Source of the DNA: Lentisalinibacter sp035655155
Lineage (GTDB): Bacteria > Pseudomonadota > Gammaproteobacteria > Steroidobacterales > Woeseiaceae
DNA length: 64,000 bases
NCBI GenBank assembly: GCA_035655155.1
Contig: DASRVH010000060.1
Span: forward strand, 12,239-76,238
Direction of reading: 5' to 3'
Position 1 is the stretch's first letter. Each line of letters opens with the position of its first letter. The translations under genes were made by a program, and so were the position numbers. Shown here piece after piece: positions 16,422 to 25,538 of this stretch. The notes beneath the pieces were generated by a model. The model was not told the origin of the DNA, searched no databases, and saw only the letters and a program-made list of their open reading frames with translations.

Positions 16422-16453
16422 AAAAACCCGGCCCGCGGTCTCCCGCGGCCGGG
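16422..16453 (-). terminator. Rho-independent terminator after the 126-residue secreted protein gene
   Basis: Read on the minus strand, a GC-rich stem (CCCGGCCGCGG paired with CCGCGGGCCGGG, one bulged base, loop of four) is followed at once by six T residues. It lies about 85 bp past the stop at 16540 and insulates that gene from the antiporter operon. Confidence 0.85.
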
Positions 16454-16539
16454 CTGTCTGCCGGACCGTGCCGGCCGGGGTCATGCAGCGGCAGACGGGC
16501 CTCGCCCGACTCTCTCCGGCTGCATCGCACGCCCGGATA

Positions 16540-16920
16540 TCAGTTCATGGTCTGGACTTCGGCGCGGATCACCGCGTTCGACTCCAGTCGCTTGGCCGGT
16601 TCGAGGGAGATCTTCTTCGCCTCGACCCGCATGCAGTCGCCCGTCTCGATCATGGCGGTGCTGTCGTCGTACTTCACCTTCAGGGGCACCAGATGACGGC
16701 TGTCGCCGATGCAGATGCGCACGATGCGCTCTGCCTTGTAGTCGAGGACCTGCTTGCTGTCGTCCTCGAAGAAGTAGTACTCGTCCGGAGCCGTGTACAT
16801 CCAGGCCCGATATTCGAGGATGGACTCGTAATTCTCCGCCTCGGCCTGCGCCAGCGCAGGAGTGGCCGTGAACGTGGCTGCCATACCGAACAGGAATGCG
16901 ATTGCGATCGCGTATCTCAT
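16540..16920 (-). CDS. Small secreted protein of unknown function
   Basis: The 126-residue product has a clear signal peptide (MRYAIAIAFLFGMAATFTATPALA, cleavage before QAEAE). AAGGAGG sits 6-8 bases before the ATG, one of the strongest ribosome-binding sites in the window. The mature part is acidic, with many tyrosines (YESILEYRAWMYTAPDEYYF) and two cysteines (RICIGD, GDCMRV) placed to form one disulfide. I recognise no family. It is transcribed alone, ending in its own terminator, so it is probably an abundant free-standing periplasmic protein. Confidence 0.65.
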   Translation of the reverse strand: MRYAIAIAFLFGMAATFTATPALAQAEAENYESILEYRAWMYTAPDEYYFFEDDSKQVLDYKAERIVRICIGDSRHLVPLKVKYDDSTAMIETGDCMRVEAKKISLEPAKRLESNAVIRAEVQTMN

Positions 16921-17111
16921 GCTTCCTCCTTGTCGCGTCGGTTTCTCTCACCGGGAATGAAGCAAGAACCGTACCGGGACGCCGTGAAGCCCCTGCGCCG
17001 GGGCCTGTGGCGCGATGGAGGCGGCGGGGACGGCTGCCGGCAGGGCCTCCGGGGCGAAAATGCTGCAGGAATTCGCTGCAGAATCTGCAGCTGCCCGGCG
17101 CCGGGCCGGTG

Positions 17112-19460
17112 TCAGTGAGTTTCGTCCAGGAGGGAGCCTTCGGAGACGGGACGGCCAAGGCTGAACTGCAGCTGCCAGCGGCCGTCGTCCGCGAAGCCGA
17201 GCGACAACAGCACGGGACCGACGGGCGTGCGCCCGGCCAGGGAGCCGGCCAGACCGTACAAGACTTCCTCGTCGATGCCGTCCACGCGGCCCTCCGGCCG
17301 GCCGGCATGCAGCCGCAGGCCCGCGTACAGCGCCTGACCGAAAACCGGCGAGATCTCCGCGACGTGCCAGTAGTAGCTGGCGCCGGCGAACCAGTAGCCG
17401 CTGCCACGCAGCTCGCCCGGCCGCAGGCCGGGGAAGGTGCGGATGCCGCCGAGCCGGAACTGCCGGTTCGGCGGCAGCTGGCCGGACAGGCCGGCGCCGC
17501 CCCCGAGGGTGAGGCTGAGTGAATCGCCGCGCCAGTCGAAGGCCCGACTGTAGACGCCTTCCACCAGTTCGTAGTCCTGTTCGCCGCCGAGCCAGTCGCC
17601 GGAATGGAGGTAGCGCAGGTCGACGTAGGTGCCCCGGGTGGGCAATGCCACCGCATCGCGGGTGTCGTAGACGCCGCCGAGCACGATCGCCGACTCGCCG
17701 AGATCGTCGATCTCCGGCAGAAACGAGAGGCCCGTGTCGATGTCGACGTCCAGCTGACCGTGGCGCAGTCCCGCCCGGAGCTGCGCGCGGGTGCCCAGGT
17801 TCACGCCGAAGTCGAGCTGGCCCCAGGTCTCCGTCAGCTGGTAGGTGGCGATGCGATCCTCGCCCAGGAACACGTCCTGCAGGTCGCTCTCGATCCGGGC
17901 GATGGCCTGGAGGAAGAAACGCTGCCGGATGTCCAGCGGCTGATGGAAGTCCGTCTGCAGCAGACTCTGCTGTCCCACCTGCAGCGCGCTGTGCCACTCG
18001 CCGCCCCGCCGGTTCAGCCAGGTGCGTGTGTAGTCGGCCCGCACCAGGCCCTGCAGTTCGTCCGGCTCGTTGGCCGTCAGGCCCAGATCGAAGCGCAGGT
18101 AATCGGGACCCCAGGATTTCTCCACCGGGCTGATGGTGAGGACGCGGGCACCGGGCGGTCCGTTCACCTCGTAGCTCACCCGCTCGAAGTCGCGGAGCGC
18201 GAATACCCGGTCGGTGTCTTCGGCGATCTGATCCATCGTCACCGCGGCGCCGGGAGTGGCATGCTGCAGCTGTGCGCGGACGTAGTTCTCGTTCACGCGC
18301 TCGAGTCCGTCGATCCGCACTTCCGCCAGCTGCAGCGTCTGGTTGCCGCCGTCGCTGATCGATTGCCGCCACTGCGCGTACTGCGCCTCCGCGACGGCAT
18401 AGCGCCGCAGGGATTCCCGCATGCGCTCGGCCGCAGCCCTGCCGGCGTCGATGGCCTCCGGGACGCGGTGAAAGTCGGCGGCCGTGATGTCGCCCATCGG
18501 CACTTCGATGCCCACGTCGCGCTCGGTCAGGCTGGCGATCTGCTCGTTCTGGTTGGCAATGATCGCCACGTCCACGGCGCGCCCCAGCAGCGAGATCGCC
18601 GAACCGAGTTCGTCGGCTTCCGGCTGCGGCGTCGACAGCCAGACTGCAATCACCACGTCGGCACAGAAGTCCCGGGCGATGTCCACCGGCAGATTGCGCA
18701 TCATGCCGCCGTCGGCCAGCACCTGGCCGTCCCGGGCGACCGGAGCGAAGACTCCCGGCACCGCCATGCCCGCGCGCAGGGCGAGCGACAGGTCGCCGCT
18801 TCCCAGCACCACCATCTCGCCGGCGACCATGTCGGTGGCGATGGCGCGGAACGGGATGGAGAGATCGTCGAAGTCCGTGGTCAGTCTTCCGGAGGAGACC
18901 AGAGCCCGGATCATGTCCTCGATGTTCTGCGTGCGCAGCAGGCCGCCCGGCGTCGTCAGTCCGCGGCGGCTGACGCCGAGCTCCACCAGATTGGTGTAGC
19001 TGCGCGTCGCCAGCTTCTCCTGGATGGGGGTGCGCCGGCGCAGCCCCTTGCCGCCCACGGTCCGCGACCAGTCGGTGCCCCGCACGATGCTCTCGATGCG
19101 CTCCGGCGGCATGCCGGCGGCGAGCGGCGCCCCCACCAGCGCACCCATGCTCGTGCCGACGACGCAGTCCACCGGAATGCGCAACTCGTCGAGCACGCGC
19201 AGCACGCCGATGTGGGCCGCACCCTTCGCGCCGCCGCCGCCGAGCACCAGCCCGATGCGGGGACGCCCGGTCGGGAGTGCGTCGTCTCCCGCGGCCGACG
19301 GCTCCGCCGCGGACGTGACCGACGGCAGCGCCGCGACGCAAACCACCGCAATTGCCATGACGATCGGCGCGACAGTTGCTACGCTCGCCACGGCCGCTGC
19401 CGCGACCGTCGCCGGCAGGGTGCGCAATACGCGCAACAGGCTGTGATTCGGCTTCCGCAT
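17112..19460 (-). CDS. PlpD-type patatin phospholipase with C-terminal outer-membrane barrel
   Basis: The 782-residue protein fits the type Vd autotransporter layout. A long signal region is followed by a patatin domain (about 68-260): GLVLGGGGAKGAAHIG for the oxyanion loop, S104 in GTSMG and D250 in LADGG form the Ser-Asp dyad. A POTRA-like segment (LAEVRIDGLERVNENYVRAQ and on, about 355-440) and a 16-strand-type barrel with alternating aromatic residues complete it. The enzyme should hydrolyse phospholipids at or outside the cell surface. I prefer the ATG at 19460; a GTG seven codons earlier is open and neither has a good ribosome-binding site. It is probably transcribed alone. Confidence 0.85.
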   Translation of the reverse strand: MRKPNHSLLRVLRTLPATVAAAAVASVATVAPIVMAIAVVCVAALPSVTSAAEPSAAGDDALPTGRPRIGLVLGGGGAKGAAHIGVLRVLDELRIPVDCVVGTSMGALVGAPLAAGMPPERIESIVRGTDWSRTVGGKGLRRRTPIQEKLATRSYTNLVELGVSRRGLTTPGGLLRTQNIEDMIRALVSSGRLTTDFDDLSIPFRAIATDMVAGEMVVLGSGDLSLALRAGMAVPGVFAPVARDGQVLADGGMMRNLPVDIARDFCADVVIAVWLSTPQPEADELGSAISLLGRAVDVAIIANQNEQIASLTERDVGIEVPMGDITAADFHRVPEAIDAGRAAAERMRESLRRYAVAEAQYAQWRQSISDGGNQTLQLAEVRIDGLERVNENYVRAQLQHATPGAAVTMDQIAEDTDRVFALRDFERVSYEVNGPPGARVLTISPVEKSWGPDYLRFDLGLTANEPDELQGLVRADYTRTWLNRRGGEWHSALQVGQQSLLQTDFHQPLDIRQRFFLQAIARIESDLQDVFLGEDRIATYQLTETWGQLDFGVNLGTRAQLRAGLRHGQLDVDIDTGLSFLPEIDDLGESAIVLGGVYDTRDAVALPTRGTYVDLRYLHSGDWLGGEQDYELVEGVYSRAFDWRGDSLSLTLGGGAGLSGQLPPNRQFRLGGIRTFPGLRPGELRGSGYWFAGASYYWHVAEISPVFGQALYAGLRLHAGRPEGRVDGIDEEVLYGLAGSLAGRTPVGPVLLSLGFADDGRWQLQFSLGRPVSEGSLLDETH

Positions 19461-19603
19461 CGCTATCGGGACAGGGGCCACGCAGGGGCAATCCGGTATC
19501 GTAGCATCGGCCCGGGGCGGTCAGAGGGGACCGCGTGATATGCGGATACCGGCCGCCGGGCGGAGCCGGCAGAATGGGCGCCGATGCAGATCGGGAGTCC
19601 AGG

Positions 19604-20686
19604 ATGAGAATAGCGGTACTCGGTTCCGGCGCCGGCGGCACGGCCGTCGCCTTCGATTGCGCCTCCCACGGCCACGAAGTGCGGCTGTTCGACTTTCCCC
19701 GCTTCGCGGAGAACATCGACGCCATCGCAGCCGCGGGCAGCATCACGGCGGACGGCGATATCGCCGGAAGCGCGCCAGTGGCTTACGCGGGTTACGACGT
19801 CGGCGAGGCGCTGGACGGCGCCGATCTCGTCTACGTGGTCGGCCCGGCCTATTCCACCGAGCCCTTCGGCGAGGCGGTGCGCGGCAGGCTTACGGCCGGC
19901 CAGACGGTGATCGTCTCACCGAGTTCCTGCGGCGGTGCGCTCGCCTTCCGCCGGTCGGCCCGCCTCGCCCGCGGGCGCGATGCCGTGCGCCTCGCCGAGA
20001 CCTCGACGCTGCCCTACGCGGTACGGCTCGTCGCGCCCGGCAGCATCCGGGTATTCCTGAAACTGCGCGCGGGCAATCTGCTGGCGGCGCTGCCGGGTGC
20101 GGAGACAGCTGCCGTGCTCGAGAGCATCGCCGACGTCTATCCGGGCATGGAACCCGCGCGCAACGTGCTGCAGACGAGCCTGCAGAACGCCAACCCGGTC
20201 ATCCATCCGGCCGTGACGCTGGCCAATGCGGCGCGCATCGAGGGCACCGCCGGCGACTTCCTGTTCTACGAGGAGGGCGTCACGGACTCGGTCGGCCGGC
20301 TGATCGCGGCCCTGGACGGCGAGCGCATCGCCATCGGCCGCGCGCTGGGGCTGGACATCCGGCCGGATCCGGAGATGGGCGTGCGCCAGGGCTACATGCG
20401 GGAGGCCAACTACGGCTCGGGCTATCGCGAGGCGCCGGGGTTCCGCGGCATCGGGGCGCAACCTGCGCTGGATCACCGCTACCTGAACGAGGACGTGGGC
20501 TACGGGCTCGTCTTCATGGCTCGCCTCGGTGACCAGGCGGGCGTCGAGACGCCGATGATGGATGCGGTCATCCGGCTGGCCTCCGTGCTGATGGCCCACG
20601 ACTATACGGCCGAGGGTCGGCGCACGCCGGAGACGCTCGGCATAGGCGCACTCGGCCCCGACGAGCTGGAGAAGAAGCTGGGCTAG
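19604..20686 (+). CDS. NAD/NADP octopine/nopaline dehydrogenase family protein
   Basis: The 360-residue protein starts at the ATG at 19604 (GGGAG six bases upstream). MRIAVLGSGAGGTAVAFDCA is a Rossmann dinucleotide-binding loop. The C-terminal half carries the opine dehydrogenase domain, with NPVIHPAVTLANAARIEG and FLFYEEGVTDSVGRLIAAL as the catalytic region (the family uses a His-Asp pair; the H in NPVIHP fits). Members reductively condense an amino acid with an alpha-keto acid, or run the reverse. No nicotianamine-like synthase or metallophore exporter is adjacent, so an opine metallophore role is not supported here. It converges on the propeller gene across a strong hairpin. Confidence 0.83.
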   Translation: MRIAVLGSGAGGTAVAFDCASHGHEVRLFDFPRFAENIDAIAAAGSITADGDIAGSAPVAYAGYDVGEALDGADLVYVVGPAYSTEPFGEAVRGRLTAGQTVIVSPSSCGGALAFRRSARLARGRDAVRLAETSTLPYAVRLVAPGSIRVFLKLRAGNLLAALPGAETAAVLESIADVYPGMEPARNVLQTSLQNANPVIHPAVTLANAARIEGTAGDFLFYEEGVTDSVGRLIAALDGERIAIGRALGLDIRPDPEMGVRQGYMREANYGSGYREAPGFRGIGAQPALDHRYLNEDVGYGLVFMARLGDQAGVETPMMDAVIRLASVLMAHDYTAEGRRTPETLGIGALGPDELEKKLG

Positions 20687-20696
20687 ACGGGCATCC

Positions 20697-20732
20697 CGCG
20701 CCGGCGTCGGTTCTCGTCCCGACGCCGGCGCG
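20697..20732. terminator. Strong hairpin between convergent genes
   Basis: Perfect 14-bp stem (CGCGCCGGCGTCGG and its complement) with an 8-base loop, located 11 bp after the opine-dehydrogenase stop and 7 bp before the stop of the convergent propeller gene. There is no T-run on either side, so it may serve as a bidirectional pause site or protect 3' ends. Confidence 0.55.
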
Positions 20733-20738
20733 GAGCAT

Positions 20739-23700
20739 TCACTGCGTTTGCCAGTCCGGCAGCCGTCCCGGCGTCCAGGGTGCCCCCAGGTCTTCCAGCC
20801 GGCTCTCGATGGCCCTCAGCTCGTCCCGCACGGCACGCAGTTCGGCGAGGGCGGCCGAGAACTCCCGTGCGGCGATGTCGTAGGACGTCTCGTACTGCGC
20901 CGGCACCGGGAACTGCGTCCACACCTGGGAGGTGTAGATGGTGTTCACCCGGCTCGCCACCGGCATGGCCACCGGCTCGTTGCGCGAGGCCACGGTGGTG
21001 TCGCCGGTGAGAGCGATGGCCACGTCGGCCAGGCGGTTGGACAGCCGCACCAGTTCCTCGAAGTCGGCCGGCGACCGGGCGGGCGTCTCCAGCAGTGCCG
21101 CCTGCAGGTGGTCGATGCGCGCGCGGTATTGCTCCACCGCCTGCACCGCACCCTTGACCGCCCGCTGCAGCTCGGCGGCCTTCAGCTGGAAAGCCTGCAG
21201 GGCGCGCCGCTCGTCCGTGATCTCGGGGCTGTTGTCCAGCGGCCTGACGGTGAACGCCTCGGGCAGGCCGAGCGTGGTGAGCTCGCCGTCGACCAGCCGC
21301 GCCAGCTGCGCGGTGTACTGGCCGGGCAATGCCAGCGGACCTACCGGGTCGGATTCCCAGTACATGCGCTGCTCGGGTTCACCGAGGACGATCGGGTCCG
21401 GCGGCGGCATACGCAGGTCCCAGGCGCTGCGGTGGAATCCCTCAGCCGTCTCGCCGGTCACCTGCCGCACCAGCCGGCCCTCGGCGTCGCGCACCAGCAG
21501 GAGCAGCCGGGGCTCTTCCTCCCGGTCCTCGGCGCGCAGCACCTCCCAGTCCGGGTAGGGCGTGTCGCCGCCCTCGATCTCCACCTCGATCTCCTGGCGC
21601 CGGCGCTCCTTGCGCGCGGGCAGCAGTGGCTCTTCCAGGTAATAGCTGAACACCGCGCCGTAGGGCGGGTTCGGCGCGGCATAGAAGCCGCTGCCCATGG
21701 AGCCCTTCTCCCGGTCGTCCCAGATGTAGCCCTCGATGTAGAGCCAGGGGTCGCGGATGGGGAACAGCTCGGCATCGCCGAGTTCGCCGATCGGGGTCCT
21801 GAGCGGTGCGTAGTCGTCCAGGATCCAGATGCCGCGGCCGAAGGTGCCCACCACCAGGTCGTTCTCCCGGCGCTGGATCTCGAGATCCCGCACGGCGATC
21901 GTGGGAAAGCCGCCGCCGCTGAGCTCGTGCCAGCTCTCGCCGCCGTCCTGGGTGAAGTACAGGCCGAACTCGGTGCCGACGAACAGCAGGTCCGGGTTCC
22001 CGTGGTCCTCGGCGATGGTGTGGGCGGAGCCTCTGGCCGGCAGGTCGCCGGTGATCGGCCGCCAGCTGCGGCCCCGATCCGTGGTCTTCAGCACGTAGGG
22101 CCGGTAGTCGCCGCGCTTGTGGTTGTCGAACACGGCATAGGCCACGTCCGGGTCGTGCACCGAGGCCACCACGTCCTCGATCAGGGACATGTCCGGTACG
22201 CCCGGGAAGCGGGTCGTGCGCCTCCATGTCTCGCCGCCGTCGCTGGTGACGTTCATGACGCCGTCGTCGGTGCCGACGTAGATGACGCCCTCCAGCACCG
22301 GGCTCTCGCTGAGTCCGATGGCGGCGCCGTAGAGGGAGGTGGAGTCGTTCTTGGCGATGGTGTCCACGCTCCAGACCCGGCCCATCACCTCCAGCTGGTT
22401 GCGGTCGAGGTCCCGGGTGAGATCGGGGCTCACCTTCTCCCAGCTGTCGCCCCGGTCGTCCGAGCGGAACAGGTACTCGGCCGCGTAGTACAGCCGCTGC
22501 GGGTCGTGGGGGCTCACCAGCAGCGGCGTGTTCCAGTTCCACTTGTAGTTCTTCTCGCCGCTCCCCGGCAGGGGCGTGATGGCGATGCGCTCGCGGGTGC
22601 GGCGGTCGTAGCGCACCAGCCCGCCGTACTGGTACTGCGCGTAGATGATGTTCGGATCGTTGGGGTCGAACTGGGGCTTGTAGCCGTCGCCGCCCAGCAC
22701 GAAGGTCCAGTCGGAGTTGGTGATGCCGTGAACCACCGTCGTGCGCGACGGCGCGCACAGCGAGTTGTTGTCCTGGGTGCCGCCGCAGACGTTGTAGTAG
22801 GGCTCGGCGTTGTCCGGGTGGATGCGGTAGAACTGGGTCACGGGCAGGTTGCGCACGTGGCGCCAGGTGGTGCCGCCGTCCCAGGTCTCGTAGATGCCGC
22901 CGTCGCCGCCGATGTAGAGGTGGTCGGTGTTCTCCGGGTCGATCCACAGGGCGTGGTCGTCGACGTGGCGGAACTCCATGCCGAGTTCGCGCCAGGTGGC
23001 GCCCCCGTCCTCCGACACGTGGGTGACGGTGTCCAGGGCGTAGACCTTGTCGGCGTCCAGCGGGTCGATCACCAGCTCGTTGTAGTACTGGGGGCTGGTG
23101 GTCATGTGCTCCGAGCGCTTCTCCCAGCTGTTGCCGAAGTCGGTGGAGCGGTAGACGCCTTTCTCCTCGTCGTTCGCCTCGATGATGGCGTAGAGCGTGT
23201 CCGGTGCGGACGGCGCCATGGAGATGCCGATCTTGCCCATGTTGTCCTCGGGCAGGCCGGCGGTGATCTCCGTCCAGGTCTCCCCGCCGTCGGTGGTCTT
23301 GTGGATGCCGCTGCCCGGCCCGCCGTTAATCAGCGTCCAGACGTGGCGGCGGCGCTGGTAGGTCGCGGCCACGATGGTGTCGGCGTCCGCCGGGTCGACG
23401 ACGAACTCGTTCACGCCGGTGTGCTCGTCGATGTCGAGGATGCGGGTCCAGCTCTCCCCGCCGTCCGTGCTGCGGTACAGGCCCCGGTCGCCGCCGTCGC
23501 TCCAGAGCGGCCCGTGGGCGGCCACCAGCACGAAGTCGCTGTCCTCCGGGTGGATCCAGATATGGCCGATGTGGCCCGAGTCCGTGAGGCCCATGTGGGT
23601 CCAGGAGCCGCCGCCGTCGGTGGACCTGTAGACGCCGTCGCCGTAGCCCACGCTGCGCTGGGCCTTGTTCTCGCCGGTGCCGATCCACACCGTATCCGGG

Positions 23701-24023
23701 TCCTGCGGATCGCGGGCGATCACGCCGACGGCGTAGGCGCCGTAGTCGTCGAATACAGGCGTCCAGGTAGTGGTGTCGTCGGTGGTCTTCCAGAGGTTGC
23801 CCGAGGCCACGGCCACCAGGAACTCCTGCGGCCGCTCGGGGTGAAAGGAGAGATCGGCGATGCGCCCGGAGCTGATGGCCGGACCGATGGTGCGCAGCGG
23901 GATTGAGGCGAGCGGATGAGCCTCACCGTTTTCGCCGGCCTCCTGAGCGTGTGGTGCCGGGGCGAGGAGAGCGGCGGCGAAGCCGAGGGCGGCGGCGAGA
24001 CGGGAGATGCGGGGCTGGATCAA
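20739..24023 (-). CDS. Large secreted beta-propeller (VPS10/sortilin-like BNR repeat) protein
   Basis: The 1,094-residue protein starts at a TTG (24023) with AGGAG seven bases upstream; this gives an ideal signal peptide ending PAPHAQ. The next 700 residues are propeller blades with Asp-box/BNR motifs such as STDGGGSWTHMG, STDGGESWTRIL, TTDGGETWTEI, TSDGGETWRRT and TQDGGESWHEL. The C-terminal 300 residues hold a helical coiled segment (FQLKAAELQRAVKGAVQAVE). Such proteins are often annotated as glycosyl hydrolases or sortilin-like, but a catalytic role is not shown. It is the last gene of the minus-strand run that begins at glgB. Confidence 0.8.
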   Translation of the reverse strand: MIQPRISRLAAALGFAAALLAPAPHAQEAGENGEAHPLASIPLRTIGPAISSGRIADLSFHPERPQEFLVAVASGNLWKTTDDTTTWTPVFDDYGAYAVGVIARDPQDPDTVWIGTGENKAQRSVGYGDGVYRSTDGGGSWTHMGLTDSGHIGHIWIHPEDSDFVLVAAHGPLWSDGGDRGLYRSTDGGESWTRILDIDEHTGVNEFVVDPADADTIVAATYQRRRHVWTLINGGPGSGIHKTTDGGETWTEITAGLPEDNMGKIGISMAPSAPDTLYAIIEANDEEKGVYRSTDFGNSWEKRSEHMTTSPQYYNELVIDPLDADKVYALDTVTHVSEDGGATWRELGMEFRHVDDHALWIDPENTDHLYIGGDGGIYETWDGGTTWRHVRNLPVTQFYRIHPDNAEPYYNVCGGTQDNNSLCAPSRTTVVHGITNSDWTFVLGGDGYKPQFDPNDPNIIYAQYQYGGLVRYDRRTRERIAITPLPGSGEKNYKWNWNTPLLVSPHDPQRLYYAAEYLFRSDDRGDSWEKVSPDLTRDLDRNQLEVMGRVWSVDTIAKNDSTSLYGAAIGLSESPVLEGVIYVGTDDGVMNVTSDGGETWRRTTRFPGVPDMSLIEDVVASVHDPDVAYAVFDNHKRGDYRPYVLKTTDRGRSWRPITGDLPARGSAHTIAEDHGNPDLLFVGTEFGLYFTQDGGESWHELSGGGFPTIAVRDLEIQRRENDLVVGTFGRGIWILDDYAPLRTPIGELGDAELFPIRDPWLYIEGYIWDDREKGSMGSGFYAAPNPPYGAVFSYYLEEPLLPARKERRRQEIEVEIEGGDTPYPDWEVLRAEDREEEPRLLLLVRDAEGRLVRQVTGETAEGFHRSAWDLRMPPPDPIVLGEPEQRMYWESDPVGPLALPGQYTAQLARLVDGELTTLGLPEAFTVRPLDNSPEITDERRALQAFQLKAAELQRAVKGAVQAVEQYRARIDHLQAALLETPARSPADFEELVRLSNRLADVAIALTGDTTVASRNEPVAMPVASRVNTIYTSQVWTQFPVPAQYETSYDIAAREFSAALAELRAVRDELRAIESRLEDLGAPWTPGRLPDWQTQ

Positions 24024-24103
24024 GGCTCGACTCCTGTAGGCTGCGGCCGGCGCGGCCGGCGTGGGATCGGAAGACGTGAGTATAACTGCGGCTCCGGGCG
24101 GGC

Positions 24104-25534
24104 TCATCGCCGTGCCAGCGCAGCGAGTCTCGCGGTCCCGTAGACCAGGACGGCCGCCACCGCGCCCGGCAGCGCCTTGAACACGTCGTCGTTCCATGGC
24201 GACAGGTGCCAGAACGAGACGGTGGCGACGGCGGCGATCATCATGGCCAGCGCCGTAGCCGTACCCGGCGGCCGTCCGAACAGCTGCAGCACCAGCACCG
24301 GCGTGAGGCTCGCGCCCAGCGCGGACCAGGCGATCAGCACCAGTCCGAAGACGCCTTCCGGCGCGTACAGGGCGATGCCGAGGGCGAGGCCGGCGACGGA
24401 GAAGGTCGCCAGCTTCGAGGCGAGGTAGGAATTCTGCCAGCGGGGCCGCACATCCTGGGTCATGGCGCCGGAGCAGACGATGATCTGCGAGTCTGCGGTG
24501 GAGATGGTGGCGGCGAACAGCCCCGCGAGGGCGAGGCCGACGAAGAATTCCGGGAGCAGTCGCATGGTGATCAGCGGCAGCGCGAGCTCGGTGGGCTCTC
24601 GCAGCCCCTCGGCCAGAGGGAGCGTCGCGATGTCGGGGATGATGGCCCGGCAGTAGAGCCCCACGCCGATGGAGGCAACGAAGAAGGGGATGTACCACGC
24701 GAAGTAGTAGAAGCCGGCGCGCGGGATCGAATCGACGCTCTCGATCGCCATGATCCGCGTCATGAGGTGGGGCTGACCGGCCGCGGAGATGCCCGCGAAC
24801 ATGAAGCCCGTGATGAAGGGCAGCAGTCCGAAGGCGAGTTCGTCCGGCATCCAGCGCACGAGGCTCGGGTCCTGGGCGCGGAGATTGTCCATCAGTGCGT
24901 CCCAGCCGCCGATCTCCATGGCGCCGGCGCCGAGGATCATCGCCATGGAGATGATCATGGCGAAGGATTGGGCGGCATCCGTCCAGATGTCTGCCCGTAT
25001 GCCGCCGGCGTAGGAATACAGGATCACGATGGCCGTCCCGATAACCGCGCCCACCCACATGTCCCAGCCGAACAGCGCATGCAGGGCGGTGCTGCCGGCC
25101 TTCAGCTGGCCGGCTGCGTAGACGCCGAGGAAGACGATGGTGATCAGCCCCGCGAGTACCACGACGGGCCGCATGACCGTCCCGTCACGGAGGCGGGTGC
25201 CCACCATGCCGGGCAGGCTGCGGGTGTCCTCGTCGGCGGAGGCGCGCCGCACCCGGGGGTGCACGAACAGCCACATGAGCATGTCGCCCAGCACCCAGCC
25301 GACCATCATCCACACGGCCTCGATGCCCAGCCGGTAGGTGTAGGCGATCATGCCGATGAACATGAAGCCGGAGTTGTTGGTGGCCACGGTGGACAGGGCC
25401 GACAGCCAGGGCGGAATCCTGCGGCTCGCCACCAGGTAGTCACGGGGATGCCTGCGCTTGTGGATCACGGACATGGCGCCGGTGGCCGTGATGGCTAGAA
25501 GGATGAGAACGAAGGAGATGATCGTGACGCTCAT
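24104..25534 (-). CDS. Sodium:solute symporter (SSS family)
   Basis: The 476-residue membrane protein has about 13 spans. ALSTVATNNSGFMFIGMIAY and YSYAGGIRADIWTDAAQSF are PutP-type signatures near the sodium and substrate sites. ISAAGQPHLMTRIMA and LAGLFAATISTADSQIIVCS (the TM8-type serine/threonine sodium site) complete the family pattern. The closest well-known relatives carry proline or other compatible solutes, but the substrate is not decided by sequence. The start lies 4 bp from the cation exchanger stop, so the two are co-translated. Confidence 0.85.
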   Translation of the reverse strand: MSVTIISFVLILLAITATGAMSVIHKRRHPRDYLVASRRIPPWLSALSTVATNNSGFMFIGMIAYTYRLGIEAVWMMVGWVLGDMLMWLFVHPRVRRASADEDTRSLPGMVGTRLRDGTVMRPVVVLAGLITIVFLGVYAAGQLKAGSTALHALFGWDMWVGAVIGTAIVILYSYAGGIRADIWTDAAQSFAMIISMAMILGAGAMEIGGWDALMDNLRAQDPSLVRWMPDELAFGLLPFITGFMFAGISAAGQPHLMTRIMAIESVDSIPRAGFYYFAWYIPFFVASIGVGLYCRAIIPDIATLPLAEGLREPTELALPLITMRLLPEFFVGLALAGLFAATISTADSQIIVCSGAMTQDVRPRWQNSYLASKLATFSVAGLALGIALYAPEGVFGLVLIAWSALGASLTPVLVLQLFGRPPGTATALAMMIAAVATVSFWHLSPWNDDVFKALPGAVAAVLVYGTARLAALARR

Positions 25535-25538
25535 GCGA

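Noticed and set aside
20748..23906. 1,052-codon plus-strand open frame opposite the beta-propeller gene
   Set aside because: The real gene on the minus strand shows repeated Asp-box motifs and a signal peptide; the antisense frame reads as V/G/H/A-rich text without domains.
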